DNA of 64,000 nucleotides from Colwellia sp. Arc7-D (GTDB taxonomy: Bacteria > Pseudomonadota > Gammaproteobacteria > Enterobacterales > Alteromonadaceae): the NCBI RefSeq assembly GCF_003061515.1, contig NZ_CP028924.1:1736001-1800000 (forward strand). The letters are read 5' to 3'. Position 1 is the stretch's first letter. Each line of letters opens with the position of its first letter. Of this stretch, positions 42,416 to 51,693 are shown in pieces. The notes beneath the pieces are model-generated. The model did no database searches. It saw nothing but the letters and a program-made list of their open reading frames with translations, and was not told the origin of the DNA. The translations under genes and the position numbers were made by a program.

Positions 42416-44610
42416 TGGATGCATACAAATATCTGGATACTAGAGTACAGAAATGGCTATTTAAACAAGGGTGGCCAGACTTAAGAGAAATTCAGAAAAA
42501 AGCCATTCTTCCAATTTTGGAAGGTAAAAAAGATGTATTAATCAGTGCTTCAACAGCAGCAGGAAAGACTGAGGCTTTTTTTTTACCAGCCTGTAGTGCT
42601 ATAGCAGATTTAGATGATGGTTTCGGTATTCTTTACATAAGTCCTCTAAAAGCATTAATTAACGATCAATATAGGCGTTTAGAAAGCCTATCTGAAATGC
42701 TAGATATGGAAGTTACTCCATGGCATGGCGATAGCCCTCAATCTAAGAAATCAAAAGCGAAGAAGAAACCGTCAGGAATCTTGCTTATAACACCAGAGTC
42801 CCTTGAATCATTATTGGTAAGAGAGGCTGGGTGGACTAAGCAGGCATTTGCGAATTTAAAATATATTGTTATTGATGAATTCCATGCTTTTATAGGCTCA
42901 GAGCGTGGGCACCACCTTCTTTCTATTCTTAATAGGATTGAGCACCTATTAGGAAGGTATAATAATCCAATTCCTCGTGTTGCTTTAAGCGCAACATTAG
43001 GAGAGTTAGATAAAGTTCCACATCTACTTCGGCCTAATCAGGCATTGTCTTGCGACATAATCACGAGTTCAAAAAGCCAATCTACGTTTAAAGTACAAGT
43101 TCAAGGATATTTTGAGCCTATTGATCTTAAAGCTGATGATGATCGAGATACTGCCGAATATGAAATATGTAAAAAGGTATATGACTTGTGTCGTGGAGGC
43201 TCTCATTTAGTCTTTGCTAATAGTAGAAAAAGAACAGAAAGTATTGCTGCGCAGCTTACTGATTTTTGCGAGCAAAATATTGTACCTAATGAATTTTATC
43301 CGCATCACGGCTCATTATCTAAGGAAATAAGAGAGGAGTTAGAAGCTCGTCTTCAAAAAGAAACGCTACCAACAACAGCGGTGTGTACTATGACACTAGA
43401 GTTAGGTATTGATATTGGAAAGGTAAATTCTGTTGTACAAGTCACGGCTCCTCATTCTGTATCTAGCTTACGTCAGAGAATGGGGCGATCAGGAAGAAGA
43501 GGATCTCCAGCTATTCTACGTATGTTAATAGCTGAAAATGAGCTAAGTGAAAAATCGAATATAGTTGATTGCTTGCGGCTGGAGTTAATTCAGTCGTTAG
43601 CGATGATTAGGTTACTAATTGAAAGTAAATGGTTTGAGCCAGCAGATGACACTTTAATGCACTTTTCGACCTTACTGCATCAAGTTCTTGCAATGACAGG
43701 GCAATGGGGAGGAGTTAGAGCAGATCAACTTTTTGAATTATTATGCAAGAACGGACCATTTCAACATACATCTATTCAACAATTCAAAATGTTGTTGAGC
43801 CATATGGGTAAAGTAGAACTTTTAACTCAGCTTTCGAGTGGAGAGTTAGTGTTAGGAATATTAGGTGAACGTTTAGTCGGCCACTATTCATTTTATGCTG
43901 TATTTAAAACGCCTGAAGAGTATAGGGTTTTGGTTGGCAACAAATCATTGGGAACCTTACCTATAGATTCTCTTGTCCTTGAAGGGCAACATATAATTTT
44001 TAGTGGTAAAAGATGGAAAGTCATTGATGTTGATCCCGATAACAAAGTTATTCGTGTTGAAAAAACAAAAGGAGGCAAACCTCCAAAGTTTGGCGGTGAA
44101 GGAATGTCTATTCATGACAAAGTCAGGCAGGAAATGTTCAAAATTCTAAGTGAGGGGGATTATCGGATTTCAGTGGGAAATCAAAAAATAGACTTTATTG
44201 ATACTAAGGCGAAAGCTTTATTTGGTGAAGCAATAGATTATTTCAATCATTCAAATTTAAAGGGCATATCAATCCTCCAACATGGAAATAGCACATGCAT
44301 ATTTACATGGATGGGCGATAAAGTTGTCAATACTCTCGTTGCTTTACTCACACAAAAAGGTTTTGTAGCTGGAGCTTATGCAGGTGTCATAGAAGTAGAA
44401 AAATCAAATGCTGAAAGCATAGTGTCCTGTATAAAAGAGTTGAGTAAACAGTGCATGTCATCAAATACGGAGTTGGCTAAATTGGTTGTTGAAAAGAAAA
44501 TAGAAAAATACGATGAGTTTTTACCTGAAGAGTTATTAAATGTCGGTTATGGCTGCCGAGCGTTTGATATTGAAGCTACCTATAAGTGGTTAAAAAACAT
44601 GCATAACTGA
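42412..44610 (+). CDS. sngC: Shango SngC-like Lhr-family helicase
   Basis: A 732-residue SF2 helicase. WPDLREIQKKAILPILEGKK is the Q motif, STAAGKTEAFFLPA motif I, DEFHAF motif II, ALSATLGELD motif III, MTLELGIDIGKVNSVVQ motif V and RQRMGRSGRRG motif VI. The helicase core fills about residues 1-400. The remaining 330 residues resemble the Lhr/BrxHI accessory region. ATGATG overlaps the sngB stop, so translation is coupled. It presumably moves on or unwinds phage DNA using ATP with SngB. Confidence 0.88.
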   Translation: MMDAYKYLDTRVQKWLFKQGWPDLREIQKKAILPILEGKKDVLISASTAAGKTEAFFLPACSAIADLDDGFGILYISPLKALINDQYRRLESLSEMLDMEVTPWHGDSPQSKKSKAKKKPSGILLITPESLESLLVREAGWTKQAFANLKYIVIDEFHAFIGSERGHHLLSILNRIEHLLGRYNNPIPRVALSATLGELDKVPHLLRPNQALSCDIITSSKSQSTFKVQVQGYFEPIDLKADDDRDTAEYEICKKVYDLCRGGSHLVFANSRKRTESIAAQLTDFCEQNIVPNEFYPHHGSLSKEIREELEARLQKETLPTTAVCTMTLELGIDIGKVNSVVQVTAPHSVSSLRQRMGRSGRRGSPAILRMLIAENELSEKSNIVDCLRLELIQSLAMIRLLIESKWFEPADDTLMHFSTLLHQVLAMTGQWGGVRADQLFELLCKNGPFQHTSIQQFKMLLSHMGKVELLTQLSSGELVLGILGERLVGHYSFYAVFKTPEEYRVLVGNKSLGTLPIDSLVLEGQHIIFSGKRWKVIDVDPDNKVIRVEKTKGGKPPKFGGEGMSIHDKVRQEMFKILSEGDYRISVGNQKIDFIDTKAKALFGEAIDYFNHSNLKGISILQHGNSTCIFTWMGDKVVNTLVALLTQKGFVAGAYAGVIEVEKSNAESIVSCIKELSKQCMSSNTELAKLVVEKKIEKYDEFLPEELLNVGYGCRAFDIEATYKWLKNMHN

Positions 44611-45070
44611 AATGGGTAATTAATTTCAATACATTAGTTATCGTTTCTATCTCACAGTGGGGACGATTGCGCCTTAGACTTAATACTCTATAATTATTCA
44701 AAAACTTAAATAACTCCAATGTCTGCTTTGGGGGATTTGAGAACTAACGCCATGCAAAAGTTTTAGTCATAATTTTAGTTGTGGATGGATGTGAGTTTTT
44801 ACATAAAAAGGACAACTTTAGAATCCCTGAACTGCCGTTTTTAACTCAAAAGTTAACGTCATCTTCTGGCTAGGAGCTGAAGTATTGATTTTGTCACTCG
44901 TAACTTCCGCAATGCGCACAAAGTGATCATATTTATAAGTGGTAAACCTAATGTTATGTAGTGGTCACTATAAATGTCATAAGGTGGCAGAGTTAGATAA
45001 TAATGACAGGCATTTCTGATGATATTGAGTGGCACAACGAATGTAATTGTCCAATAAAGAATATACGAGA
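44611..45070. other. Intergenic region with a family 3 repeat
   Basis: No gene is visible. The segment 44943-44994 (aaacctaatgttatgtag, then atgtcataaggtggcag) is a diverged copy of 49587-49640. Other repeat-like words (gttaacgtcatcttctgg near 44853) also occur. Confidence 0.6.
44943..44994 (+). repeat. Dispersed repeat family 3, copy a
   Basis: Aligned with 49587-49640: aaacctaa(t/c)g, tggtc, atgtcat(a/t), ggtggcag and gtt keep order and spacing over about 52 bp. Confidence 0.7.
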
Positions 45071-45111
45071 AAGTTATCACTTGTTTTCACACTCCAAACA
45101 AGTGATAACTT
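45071..45111 (-). terminator. 16-bp-stem hairpin
   Basis: Perfect arms aagttatcacttgttt and aaacaagtgataactt with a 9-nt loop. It lies 72 bp beyond the stop of the minus-strand 60-residue gene and has no strong T-tract, so a terminator or a processing hairpin is possible. Confidence 0.6.
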
Positions 45112-45183
45112 ACGTGTATATGTACGCCCTAGAAAGAGCTTCATTGAAGTTTATATTTTTAAATTGTTTATTCGTCTCAGGCG

Positions 45184-45366
45184 CTACGACACTTTTTGAT
45201 AGCAATATTGGTGCTGCTCAACATACATGTCTGCAAATTCAGTTGAGCCGAAATAATAGTCTATAAGTGTTTGGCGCTTTTGTTTTACAAATGGAGGGAT
45301 ATCTTTTTGTTGAATTATGTCTAACCATGTTTTGACTAGAGTCCATGGTGGAAGTGATTGAGTCAT
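45184..45366 (-). CDS. Small protein, 60 residues
   Basis: MTQSLPPWTLVKTWLDIIQQ to the C-terminal VEQHQYCYQKVS. A good Shine-Dalgarno (aagga) lies 8 bp before the ATG, which supports translation. The composition is helical and amphipathic, without a membrane helix. I do not recognise a family. It is divergent from the endonuclease I gene. Confidence 0.55.
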   Translation of the reverse strand: MTQSLPPWTLVKTWLDIIQQKDIPPFVKQKRQTLIDYYFGSTEFADMYVEQHQYCYQKVS

Positions 45367-45578
45367 ACTGTCATCCTTGCAGTTATTGAGTTCAATAATG
45401 ATATTAGACGATAACTAATTAACGCGCCAATTACAGGGTATAGTTTTATGCTCTCCTTAATGCTTTATACTATATTTGTAATCAAGTAGTTGTAGTAAAC
45501 TTATTGAATTGGTTAAATAATCAATACTAAAAGTCCATTACAACTTGAGTGATAAAAACTTTATCCAAGGTGAATTAA

Positions 45579-46370
45579 ATGTTTAGAGTAGTTTTGTTAA
45601 TACTATCTGCGGTGGCATTTACAGCCCATGCTGACTACCCAACCAGTTTCTCTAATGCTAAGTCTAAAGCTGAAAAAAAAGTATATTTTGATAGGGGGAC
45701 AACTTTTTATTGTGGTTGTGATTATGTATTCGATGATATCGAAGATAGAGACGGTGACGGTAATAAACACGAAACAATGATTTACCCGGAAGCTTGTGGT
45801 TATGAGGCAAGAAATCCCATTACAAAAAGCGGAAAAGTTAATGCCAGAATCAGTAGAATTGAGTGGGAACATGTAGTAACTGCCTTTGTGATTGGTGGCC
45901 ATTTAGATGAATGGAAAAACAAAGAGAACTATCCCCAATGCCAAAAATCTGATGGCAAATATATTTCAGGTCGTGACTGTGCCTATAAGCTAAATCCAGC
46001 ATTTAAAAAAGCGCACGATGATATGCACAATCTAGTCCCGGCTGTTGGTGAATTAAATGGTGACCGCTCTAACTATGCCTTTGCTGTCATTCAAGGTGAA
46101 CAACGTAATTATGGACAATGTGATTTTGAAATTGATTTCGACAAAGATGTAGCAGAGCCGCCTGATGGTGTTAAAGGTAACATCGCTCGTATTTATTTTT
46201 ACATGATACAAACCCATGGTGCTCAAATTCCATCAGAAGAGTTAACGATGTATCTTTATTGGGATAAGTTAGACCCAGTAGATGACTGGGAGTGTTTGCG
46301 AAACAAACGTATACATGAAGAACAGGGGCAAGGTAACCATTTTGTAAGTCAGCAGTGCGATATTAGATAA
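45579..46370 (+). CDS. endA: Secreted endonuclease I (EndA/Dns family)
   Basis: A 263-residue nuclease with a Sec signal peptide (VVLLILSAVAFTAHA, cleavage before DYPTSF). The mature protein is a beta-beta-alpha metal nuclease: RIEWEHVV carries the catalytic His, and HDDMHNLVPAVGELNGDRSN carries the metal ligands. Four or more Cys (CGCDY, CQK, DCAYK) form the disulfides usual for this periplasmic or extracellular DNase. It would degrade free or incoming DNA. It is a single gene in the island; the chromosomal homologue is typical of Vibrio and Alteromonadales. Confidence 0.92.
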   Translation: MFRVVLLILSAVAFTAHADYPTSFSNAKSKAEKKVYFDRGTTFYCGCDYVFDDIEDRDGDGNKHETMIYPEACGYEARNPITKSGKVNARISRIEWEHVVTAFVIGGHLDEWKNKENYPQCQKSDGKYISGRDCAYKLNPAFKKAHDDMHNLVPAVGELNGDRSNYAFAVIQGEQRNYGQCDFEIDFDKDVAEPPDGVKGNIARIYFYMIQTHGAQIPSEELTMYLYWDKLDPVDDWECLRNKRIHEEQGQGNHFVSQQCDIR

Positions 46371-46638
46371 ATGCAAGATATGGTAACAAAGTTTGCGATG
46401 CCGCTTTTATATTGCACTTATTTGCTAAGACACTAATGGTGTTGATAGCCTCCTCAATGTGATGAGGAGGTGTCCACTGCAACAAGATAGGAACAAAAAT
46501 CGGTTTGAATGGCTTATGTGTAGTAGCTTAGACTTTATCTAATAATTCTCATATCAGGGTTTAATCTTCAAGCTGTTAGTTCGACTAGTCAACGTAAAGC
46601 TAACTTTTGCCACAAAGCCGACCTAATTAAGATACAAA

Positions 46639-46663
46639 AAAGCAGCCATATTTAGACTGCTTT
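46639..46663 (-). terminator. Terminator of the 296-residue membrane protein gene
   Basis: Minus strand: aaagcag and ctgcttt arms around an 11-nt loop, followed by a T-run (ttttttgt). A second hairpin, cctcctca/tgaggagg at 46449-46470, lies after the endonuclease gene on the other strand. Nothing else is visible in 46371-46679. Confidence 0.75.
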
Positions 46664-46679
46664 GTGCCATGTGCTGTCA

Positions 46680-47570
46680 TTAGGGTAAGTATTTTGAATA
46701 CCGATCGAAATCGGCATACGAGCCAGTGTAACGTATGGTCACTTTATCATCACTTTCATAGCAGATGTCTTTGCTATTTATTATGTTTTTATAGTTAACA
46801 CGTGATCTAACTAACACGTCATTAACAAAAGTATCAGCAAAACCATAGAGATTAGGCGAAGAGAAATAATCAAACATATTACAGACTTCATTTTCAGGGA
46901 TCCCTTCATAAACAAGAGAAATTCCTATATGGTCACTTGAAATAGTAATATTATCGTCATAACCGTGACTAATTATTCCCTCTTTGACTGAATAAAGATC
47001 ATCAATCAATTTTTGTTCAATCGCAATTTGATTATTAATATTCTTATTTCTACTGCGGTTATAATATACGCTGATGCTTTCCGCTAACTGAAACCTTTTT
47101 CTTAGTTCATTATGTAGTTTATTTTCTGATGAAACATCAAAATTAATAAAAATAGTCACCGCAACTAGTAGGGAGATAGCCGTTCCCACCAATGTGATAA
47201 CCTTTTTTTTGTTGAATAAGTTTTTCTCTAAATAGAGTGAAAAAAATTTAGCTGTAATAAAACCAGTGGCACTTGATATAGAAAAAATCTTTAAATACAA
47301 TAAAATAAAAATAACGTCATAACCGTAAAAGTGCCCAAGAAATAATTTCACAACTATAAATGATGATATCCATGAGATGAGCACTAAGGTGATAAATATC
47401 TTTGGGGAGTCAAGGTAGGGGAAAGCTGCGATAAAGAATAAAATGCTGAAAATAGGAAACCAATAATGTAATACTACATTGTCAGGTACAACATGCTGCG
47501 CTAGCGTGGCTAAAGAAAAAAAAACAATAAAAATAAAATTTATTTTACTTTTCTGAATAATGCTACCCAT
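46680..47570 (-). CDS. Five-helix membrane protein with a soluble C-terminal domain
   Basis: A 296-residue protein. Five hydrophobic helices occupy about residues 10-145 (last one ITLVGTAISLLVAVTIFINF), followed by a 150-residue exposed domain with two Cys (EVCNMFDYF and DICYESDD). No family is recognised. The arrangement suits an envelope sensor. It is a single gene with its own terminator. Confidence 0.7.
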   Translation of the reverse strand: MGSIIQKSKINFIFIVFFSLATLAQHVVPDNVVLHYWFPIFSILFFIAAFPYLDSPKIFITLVLISWISSFIVVKLFLGHFYGYDVIFILLYLKIFSISSATGFITAKFFSLYLEKNLFNKKKVITLVGTAISLLVAVTIFINFDVSSENKLHNELRKRFQLAESISVYYNRSRNKNINNQIAIEQKLIDDLYSVKEGIISHGYDDNITISSDHIGISLVYEGIPENEVCNMFDYFSSPNLYGFADTFVNDVLVRSRVNYKNIINSKDICYESDDKVTIRYTGSYADFDRYSKYLP

Positions 47571-48073
47571 TTTTATAACCGTCAGCTAAAGCTAAATAAT
47601 GATTAAACTCATCTGCAACAGATATATTGTAAACACATTTTAATTTAAAGTTTTTCATTTGAAATCCCTATCATTCTATTTAATCCAACTTCCGCTTATC
47701 GCTCTAAGAAGACATTAAGTTTTTCAACTCGTTATGTCAACTAAGCGCACAAAGTGATCGTTAATACTTCAAACGTGAACGACCGCAATGGTGGCATTTT
47801 TCCAGTCATGCTATCCGATTAATTGGCAATATTGATAGTCAAAAAATACATATTTACATCTGTGGGGAACGTCCGGTTTCGTATCCTTGTAGCCTAAACG
47901 GCCCTGATTTTGAGGTCTAATTTAGGTCAGCAATGTGGCAGATACTGAAGATTTAGAAGCCATCAATTCACGATGCTATTTACAGACGTTTATTGGCATG
48001 ATTTACTTAACCTGTTTTAGTTAAATCGTTATCTAACATAAACGACATTTATCATAATGAAAAAGGAATAAAT
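47571..48073. other. Repeat-rich intergenic region
   Basis: No gene is visible. It has a family 2 fragment (gaacgaccgcaatggtggca, about 47752-47771) and a family 4 copy (47867-47940: gaacgtccggtttcgtatc, then taggtcagcaa), which recurs at 49362-49435. Confidence 0.6.
47867..47940 (+). repeat. Dispersed repeat family 4, copy a
   Basis: aacgtccggt(t)tcgtatc and, about 40 bp later, tttaggtcagcaa with ggtag/ggcag, found in the same order at 49362-49435. Confidence 0.65.
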
Positions 48074-48445
48074 ATGCTCAGCTATGCAACCATCGGTGTA
48101 ACCGATTTAGAAAAATCAGAAGCCTTTTATAATGAACTATTAGCACCAATTGGCGCGAAAACGCTGATAAAAATGGAACGCATTATATTTATTGGTAAAA
48201 GTATGAAAGAACCCATGCTCGCCATTTGCATTCCATATAACGAAGATGTGCAAAACTGTGGTAACGGCAATATGCTAGCTATTGCTCCAGGTTCGAAAGA
48301 GAAGTGTGACGAGATGTATCATAAGGCAATAACCTTGGGCGCAACCTGCGATGGTGAACCAGGACAACGTATTCCTGATGTCTTTTATGGTGCATATTTC
48401 CGTGATTTAGATGGTAATAAAGTTGTTTTTAATCACTTCGGTTAA
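48074..48445 (+). CDS. VOC superfamily (glyoxalase-like) protein
   Basis: A 123-residue vicinal-oxygen-chelate protein. It starts YATIGVTDLEKSEAFYNELL, the first beta-alpha-beta unit, and ends YFRDLDGNKVVFNHFG, the usual closing strand with a metal-ligand position. Length fits a single-domain VOC protein. Relatives include glyoxalase, dioxygenase and antibiotic-resistance proteins; the substrate cannot be predicted. Shine-Dalgarno aaaggaa is present. It is a single gene between repeats. Confidence 0.85.
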   Translation: MLSYATIGVTDLEKSEAFYNELLAPIGAKTLIKMERIIFIGKSMKEPMLAICIPYNEDVQNCGNGNMLAIAPGSKEKCDEMYHKAITLGATCDGEPGQRIPDVFYGAYFRDLDGNKVVFNHFG

Positions 48446-48566
48446 TACTTCCTGTTAAATCATAACCTATCGTTGTGCTTGATCTTACTTTATCATTAAT
48501 CCCCTTTATGGCTAGTCGTTCTCCAACCAATATTTTTTAACCGCCTAGCAATATCCGCTTTAGGTC

Positions 48567-48650
48567 AAAGAAGTCATTAATCAATGTTTATGACTTCTTT
48601 GTCGGATCAACTGCCGTTAATATACAAAACTCTAATGACCACTTTAGTGG
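48567..48650. repeat. Hairpin joined to a diverged family 1 repeat
   Basis: Arms aaagaagtcat (48567-48577) and atgacttcttt (48590-48600) run directly into gtcggatcaactgccgttaa, a diverged family 1 copy. It is the only notable feature in 48446-48783; the hairpin may end transcription of the VOC gene. Confidence 0.65.
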
Positions 48651-48783
48651 CTAAATTTTCGGTCTAAATACATACAAACCTATGATTATTAAGTGCTTGC
48701 ATATTAATAGTTGCTATTTCTTAAATACAATACATACTTGTCATAAACAACTTAATGACAAGTATATGCACTAAGGATTAAAA

Positions 48784-49326
48784 ATGAACACTGAGTTATT
48801 CATCCCTAAAACAGCAGAAGAAATGAAAAAAGTTGAAGATTTATTATTAATACATTCTGGGGCTCAAATTAGAGATTTTTGGCGTTTGGGTGTGTTTTTA
48901 GGTTGTCGTATTAATGAACTACTACAAGTGAAATTCTCAGATTTCAATGGTGATACATTACAAATACAGTTTTCAAAAACTCGGCAAAATAGTATTTCCA
49001 ATATTCACCTTACTCCTGAAGCTAAAGAAATAATATTAAGCATAAAAAAACAATATCCACAGGATAAATTTGTATTTCAATCTCGTAAAAGTCGAAATAT
49101 AAAAAATAAAGAACCCAAACCAATATCAAGACAGGCAGTCTATGAAGCTTTTAAAAAAGTTGGAGATAACTTGAGTGTAAAATTAACTCCTCACTCAATG
49201 AGGCATGCTGCCGCATTGCAATTGTTTGCTAAAAACAATTCTTCAAGTGGAATCTCAAATTTTATCGGTAGTTCAAAATTTACTACAGAGGCATTGATAT
49301 CATATTACATAAATTCAAAAGTATAG
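48784..49326 (+). CDS. Minimal tyrosine recombinase
   Basis: A 180-residue protein that is essentially the catalytic domain: Arg in GVFLGCRINELLQV, Lys in FSKTRQNS, HSMRHAAALQLF with His and Arg, and the Tyr in ALISYYINSKV. The box III Gly-His is Gly-Ser (FIGSSKFTTEALI), so one catalytic histidine is missing. No arm-binding or core-binding domain precedes it. Start codon follows aaggatt. It resembles small integrases in defence islands and lies among repeats, so it may act on a short local site or be decaying. Confidence 0.8.
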   Translation: MNTELFIPKTAEEMKKVEDLLLIHSGAQIRDFWRLGVFLGCRINELLQVKFSDFNGDTLQIQFSKTRQNSISNIHLTPEAKEIILSIKKQYPQDKFVFQSRKSRNIKNKEPKPISRQAVYEAFKKVGDNLSVKLTPHSMRHAAALQLFAKNNSSSGISNFIGSSKFTTEALISYYINSKV

Positions 49327-49361
49327 TGGTAACTTAATTTGGCCATTAACTGATAAAAAGC

Positions 49362-49435
49362 TAACGTCCGGTCTCGTATCTAAGTGAACATAAAAACAGG
49401 AGGATATCAATCGATTGTTTAGGTCAGCAAAGGTA
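49362..49435 (+). repeat. Dispersed repeat family 4, copy b
   Basis: ctaacgtccggtctcgtatc and tttaggtcagcaaaggtag, matching 47867-47940. Confidence 0.65.
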
Positions 49436-49586
49436 GCTTTTGCGACTATCAGTATAAAGGTAAGTCTAAGAATTATGAACACTGTCAGAGAAGCTGTTAA
49501 TGTTAATGTCCGGTTTGTCGCTGCTGCCATTAGTGACACAAATATTAACGACAGTTAAGCAAAAAGTTAACTTAATTCATTAGCGG

Positions 49587-49640
49587 CAAACCTAACGCAA
49601 TTTAATGGTCTCAGTATATGTCATTTGGTGGCAGTGTTGA
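49587..49640 (+). repeat. Dispersed repeat family 3, copy b
   Basis: caaacctaacgcaatttaat, then atgtcatttggtggcagtg, matching 44943-44994. Confidence 0.7.
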
Positions 49641-49809
49641 TGTAATTGGGTAGTAAATTGATGTTATTGTCCTGAAAGAACAATTATGTTCAGTATTCAC
49701 TCCGTGAAACAAAACAGGTTTATCAATGACTTAATTTGATTAGTCGATTTAAGTGTCTATTGGTATGATTAGACTTTATATTATTATCGCTACAAATAAG
49801 GATTTTCAA

Positions 49810-51693
49810 TTGGAAGCTGACTCAAATTCATCAAGTTCTTTAAAATTAAATGCTGCGAATAAAGTTATACAATCAGAAACAGCAAAGTTAATCACAAAGA
49901 AAATATTTGGTTGGTTAGAAAAGCGGATTCAAAAATCAAAATTTGATAGGGCAGCGGAACAAATACTCCAGTCTATTTTTATCCCAGACCTAGACCATGC
50001 ACATCATAAATTTATTGAGAAATATTTGTATTTTAGGATGATTAGCTCTGCAAGCGAGGATGTATTTGTTGGGGATATTTATCATCCAATTAATTTATTA
50101 AAACAGTCTCAAAAGAAGTCATCTCACATATATGCATTATCTGAAATCCTTAGTCAAAGTAAAATTAGTTGCTTTATAGGTCGTGCCGGACAAGGAAAAA
50201 CCACCGCTTTGAGAAAAGCTGTTTTGGATATACTAGAAAAAGATGACAAACATACTTTTATACCCTTTATCATTAATTTACGCGATGTTGATTGGGAAGA
50301 AGAAGCTAGTATAGATAAATTATTGGCGAAAGAATTATCATATTTTGGATTTAATATAACCCCAGAACAAAGTTCATACTTATTACAAGAGGGAGTTGTA
50401 AAGATTTTATTTGATGGTTTTGATGAAGTGGAAAGCAATCATCATAGAATAGCTTCCAATGTTATTAATGAAACTTATTCAAGATTCAACACGTCATGTA
50501 TAGTCACTACTAGACCCAATACACCCATTACGTATGCTTCTAGCCACACTACAAATTACGAATTTTTGGATTTAACAATTTTTGATGTTACTTCAATCAT
50601 AAAAAAATATAAAAACATTGATGATAACTATAAAGAAATTCTCATTCAATCCATTGAAAAATCTGAATCAATAGCAAAAATTTTGATCTCGCCTGTTATG
50701 GTGGATATTTACATTTATGTGTATCCTGAATTAATAGAAGAACCAAAAAACATTGTTGATTTCTATCGCCCACTTTTTGATTTGATTACTTCAAAACACG
50801 ATAGATTAAAAGGTGCATGGAAAAGACATACTGTTTCGAATACTTCAAATTTAGAGTTAAAGGAAATATTTTCAGCATTATGTTTCCATTCAATTGCCGA
50901 AGAAAGTTCTATTTCTGTAACAGAGTTTGAGTTTATTGCACTCTGTTCAAAAGCACTAAAAACTATAGGTAGATCTGAGCTTGCCACTGACGAAGTTGTA
51001 GAAGACATACTTCAACGCACGAGTCTTATTCAACAAGATGGCCTGATTTATTACTATATTCATAAATCTATTTGCGAGTATTACGCAGCCGAATTTATTC
51101 GTCAGTTACCTGACACATCAAAAATAAAACTTTATGAAAAACTTGCGATAAAAAATCAAGAAAAGTTCAAAAATGTTTTAAAATTTTTGAGTGAAATAGA
51201 TTCACCTTTTTTCTATGCGTATTACGCTAAAAAATGTTTAGAAATATCTCACTATGAAAGAAATCGTCATCATAAAGAATTTAAAGATTGGCATATCGCT
51301 GTTCTTACCTCAACTTCACAGTTTGAATTTTCTATTGATGGCTCTTTTTCTCGTTTTAAAACTGCTTTTGAAACAGAAGGAGCTAGTCTATTTTTTCTTT
51401 TAGAAATACTTGGTTTGAAATTCCCTGATGTGAGTTCCAGTATGTTAAATATGATTTCATCTACGGATACTAAGTTACTTTTAGAAGCCAAAAAGAAATA
51501 CATAGAAATAGACAAATCACTTGGTACTATTTCTTGTCTTCATATTCTTAGATTAAATCAAGATATTTTAGATAAATATCTTCCAATATTAGAAGACCTC
51601 ACTCTTACACTCGATGGCGTAAAACAACAAAATAAAAAATACGAAACTCATCTTAACGGAAAAAAAAATATCATTGATGATATGTTCAATTAG
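49810..51693 (+). CDS. NACHT-domain NTPase (bNACHT-type)
   Basis: A 627-residue STAND NTPase. An N-terminal helical region (1-110) precedes the NACHT module: Walker A GRAGQGKTTA, Walker B KILFDGFDEVE with the NACHT-specific second acidic residue, sensor CIVTTRP, and a winged-helix-like segment ending in HKSICEYYAAEFI. The C-terminal 200 residues are helical and may be the sensor. Bacterial NACHT proteins are NLR-like anti-phage proteins. I prefer TTG 49810 (aagga 7 bp upstream); GTG 49753 and ATG 49765 are in frame. No effector domain is obvious in the N-terminus. Confidence 0.85.
   Translation: MEADSNSSSSLKLNAANKVIQSETAKLITKKIFGWLEKRIQKSKFDRAAEQILQSIFIPDLDHAHHKFIEKYLYFRMISSASEDVFVGDIYHPINLLKQSQKKSSHIYALSEILSQSKISCFIGRAGQGKTTALRKAVLDILEKDDKHTFIPFIINLRDVDWEEEASIDKLLAKELSYFGFNITPEQSSYLLQEGVVKILFDGFDEVESNHHRIASNVINETYSRFNTSCIVTTRPNTPITYASSHTTNYEFLDLTIFDVTSIIKKYKNIDDNYKEILIQSIEKSESIAKILISPVMVDIYIYVYPELIEEPKNIVDFYRPLFDLITSKHDRLKGAWKRHTVSNTSNLELKEIFSALCFHSIAEESSISVTEFEFIALCSKALKTIGRSELATDEVVEDILQRTSLIQQDGLIYYYIHKSICEYYAAEFIRQLPDTSKIKLYEKLAIKNQEKFKNVLKFLSEIDSPFFYAYYAKKCLEISHYERNRHHKEFKDWHIAVLTSTSQFEFSIDGSFSRFKTAFETEGASLFFLLEILGLKFPDVSSSMLNMISSTDTKLLLEAKKKYIEIDKSLGTISCLHILRLNQDILDKYLPILEDLTLTLDGVKQQNKKYETHLNGKKNIIDDMFN

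Larger units (their letters stand above)
49327..49809. other. Repeat-rich intergenic region
   Basis: Contains family 4 copy b (49362-49435) and family 3 copy b (49587-49640). No gene is visible. The promoter of the NACHT gene should lie near its end. Confidence 0.6.

Noticed and set aside
41096..44610. BREX type 2-like (BrxD/BrxHI) remnant
   Set aside because: The ATPase and helicase resemble BrxD and BrxHI, but no PglZ, PglX or BrxC is present, while the preceding TerB protein matches the Shango arrangement.
45003..45266. 87-residue plus-strand open frame
   Set aside because: It overlaps the minus-strand 60-residue gene, which has a good Shine-Dalgarno, and runs across a 16-bp hairpin. Its composition does not look protein-like.
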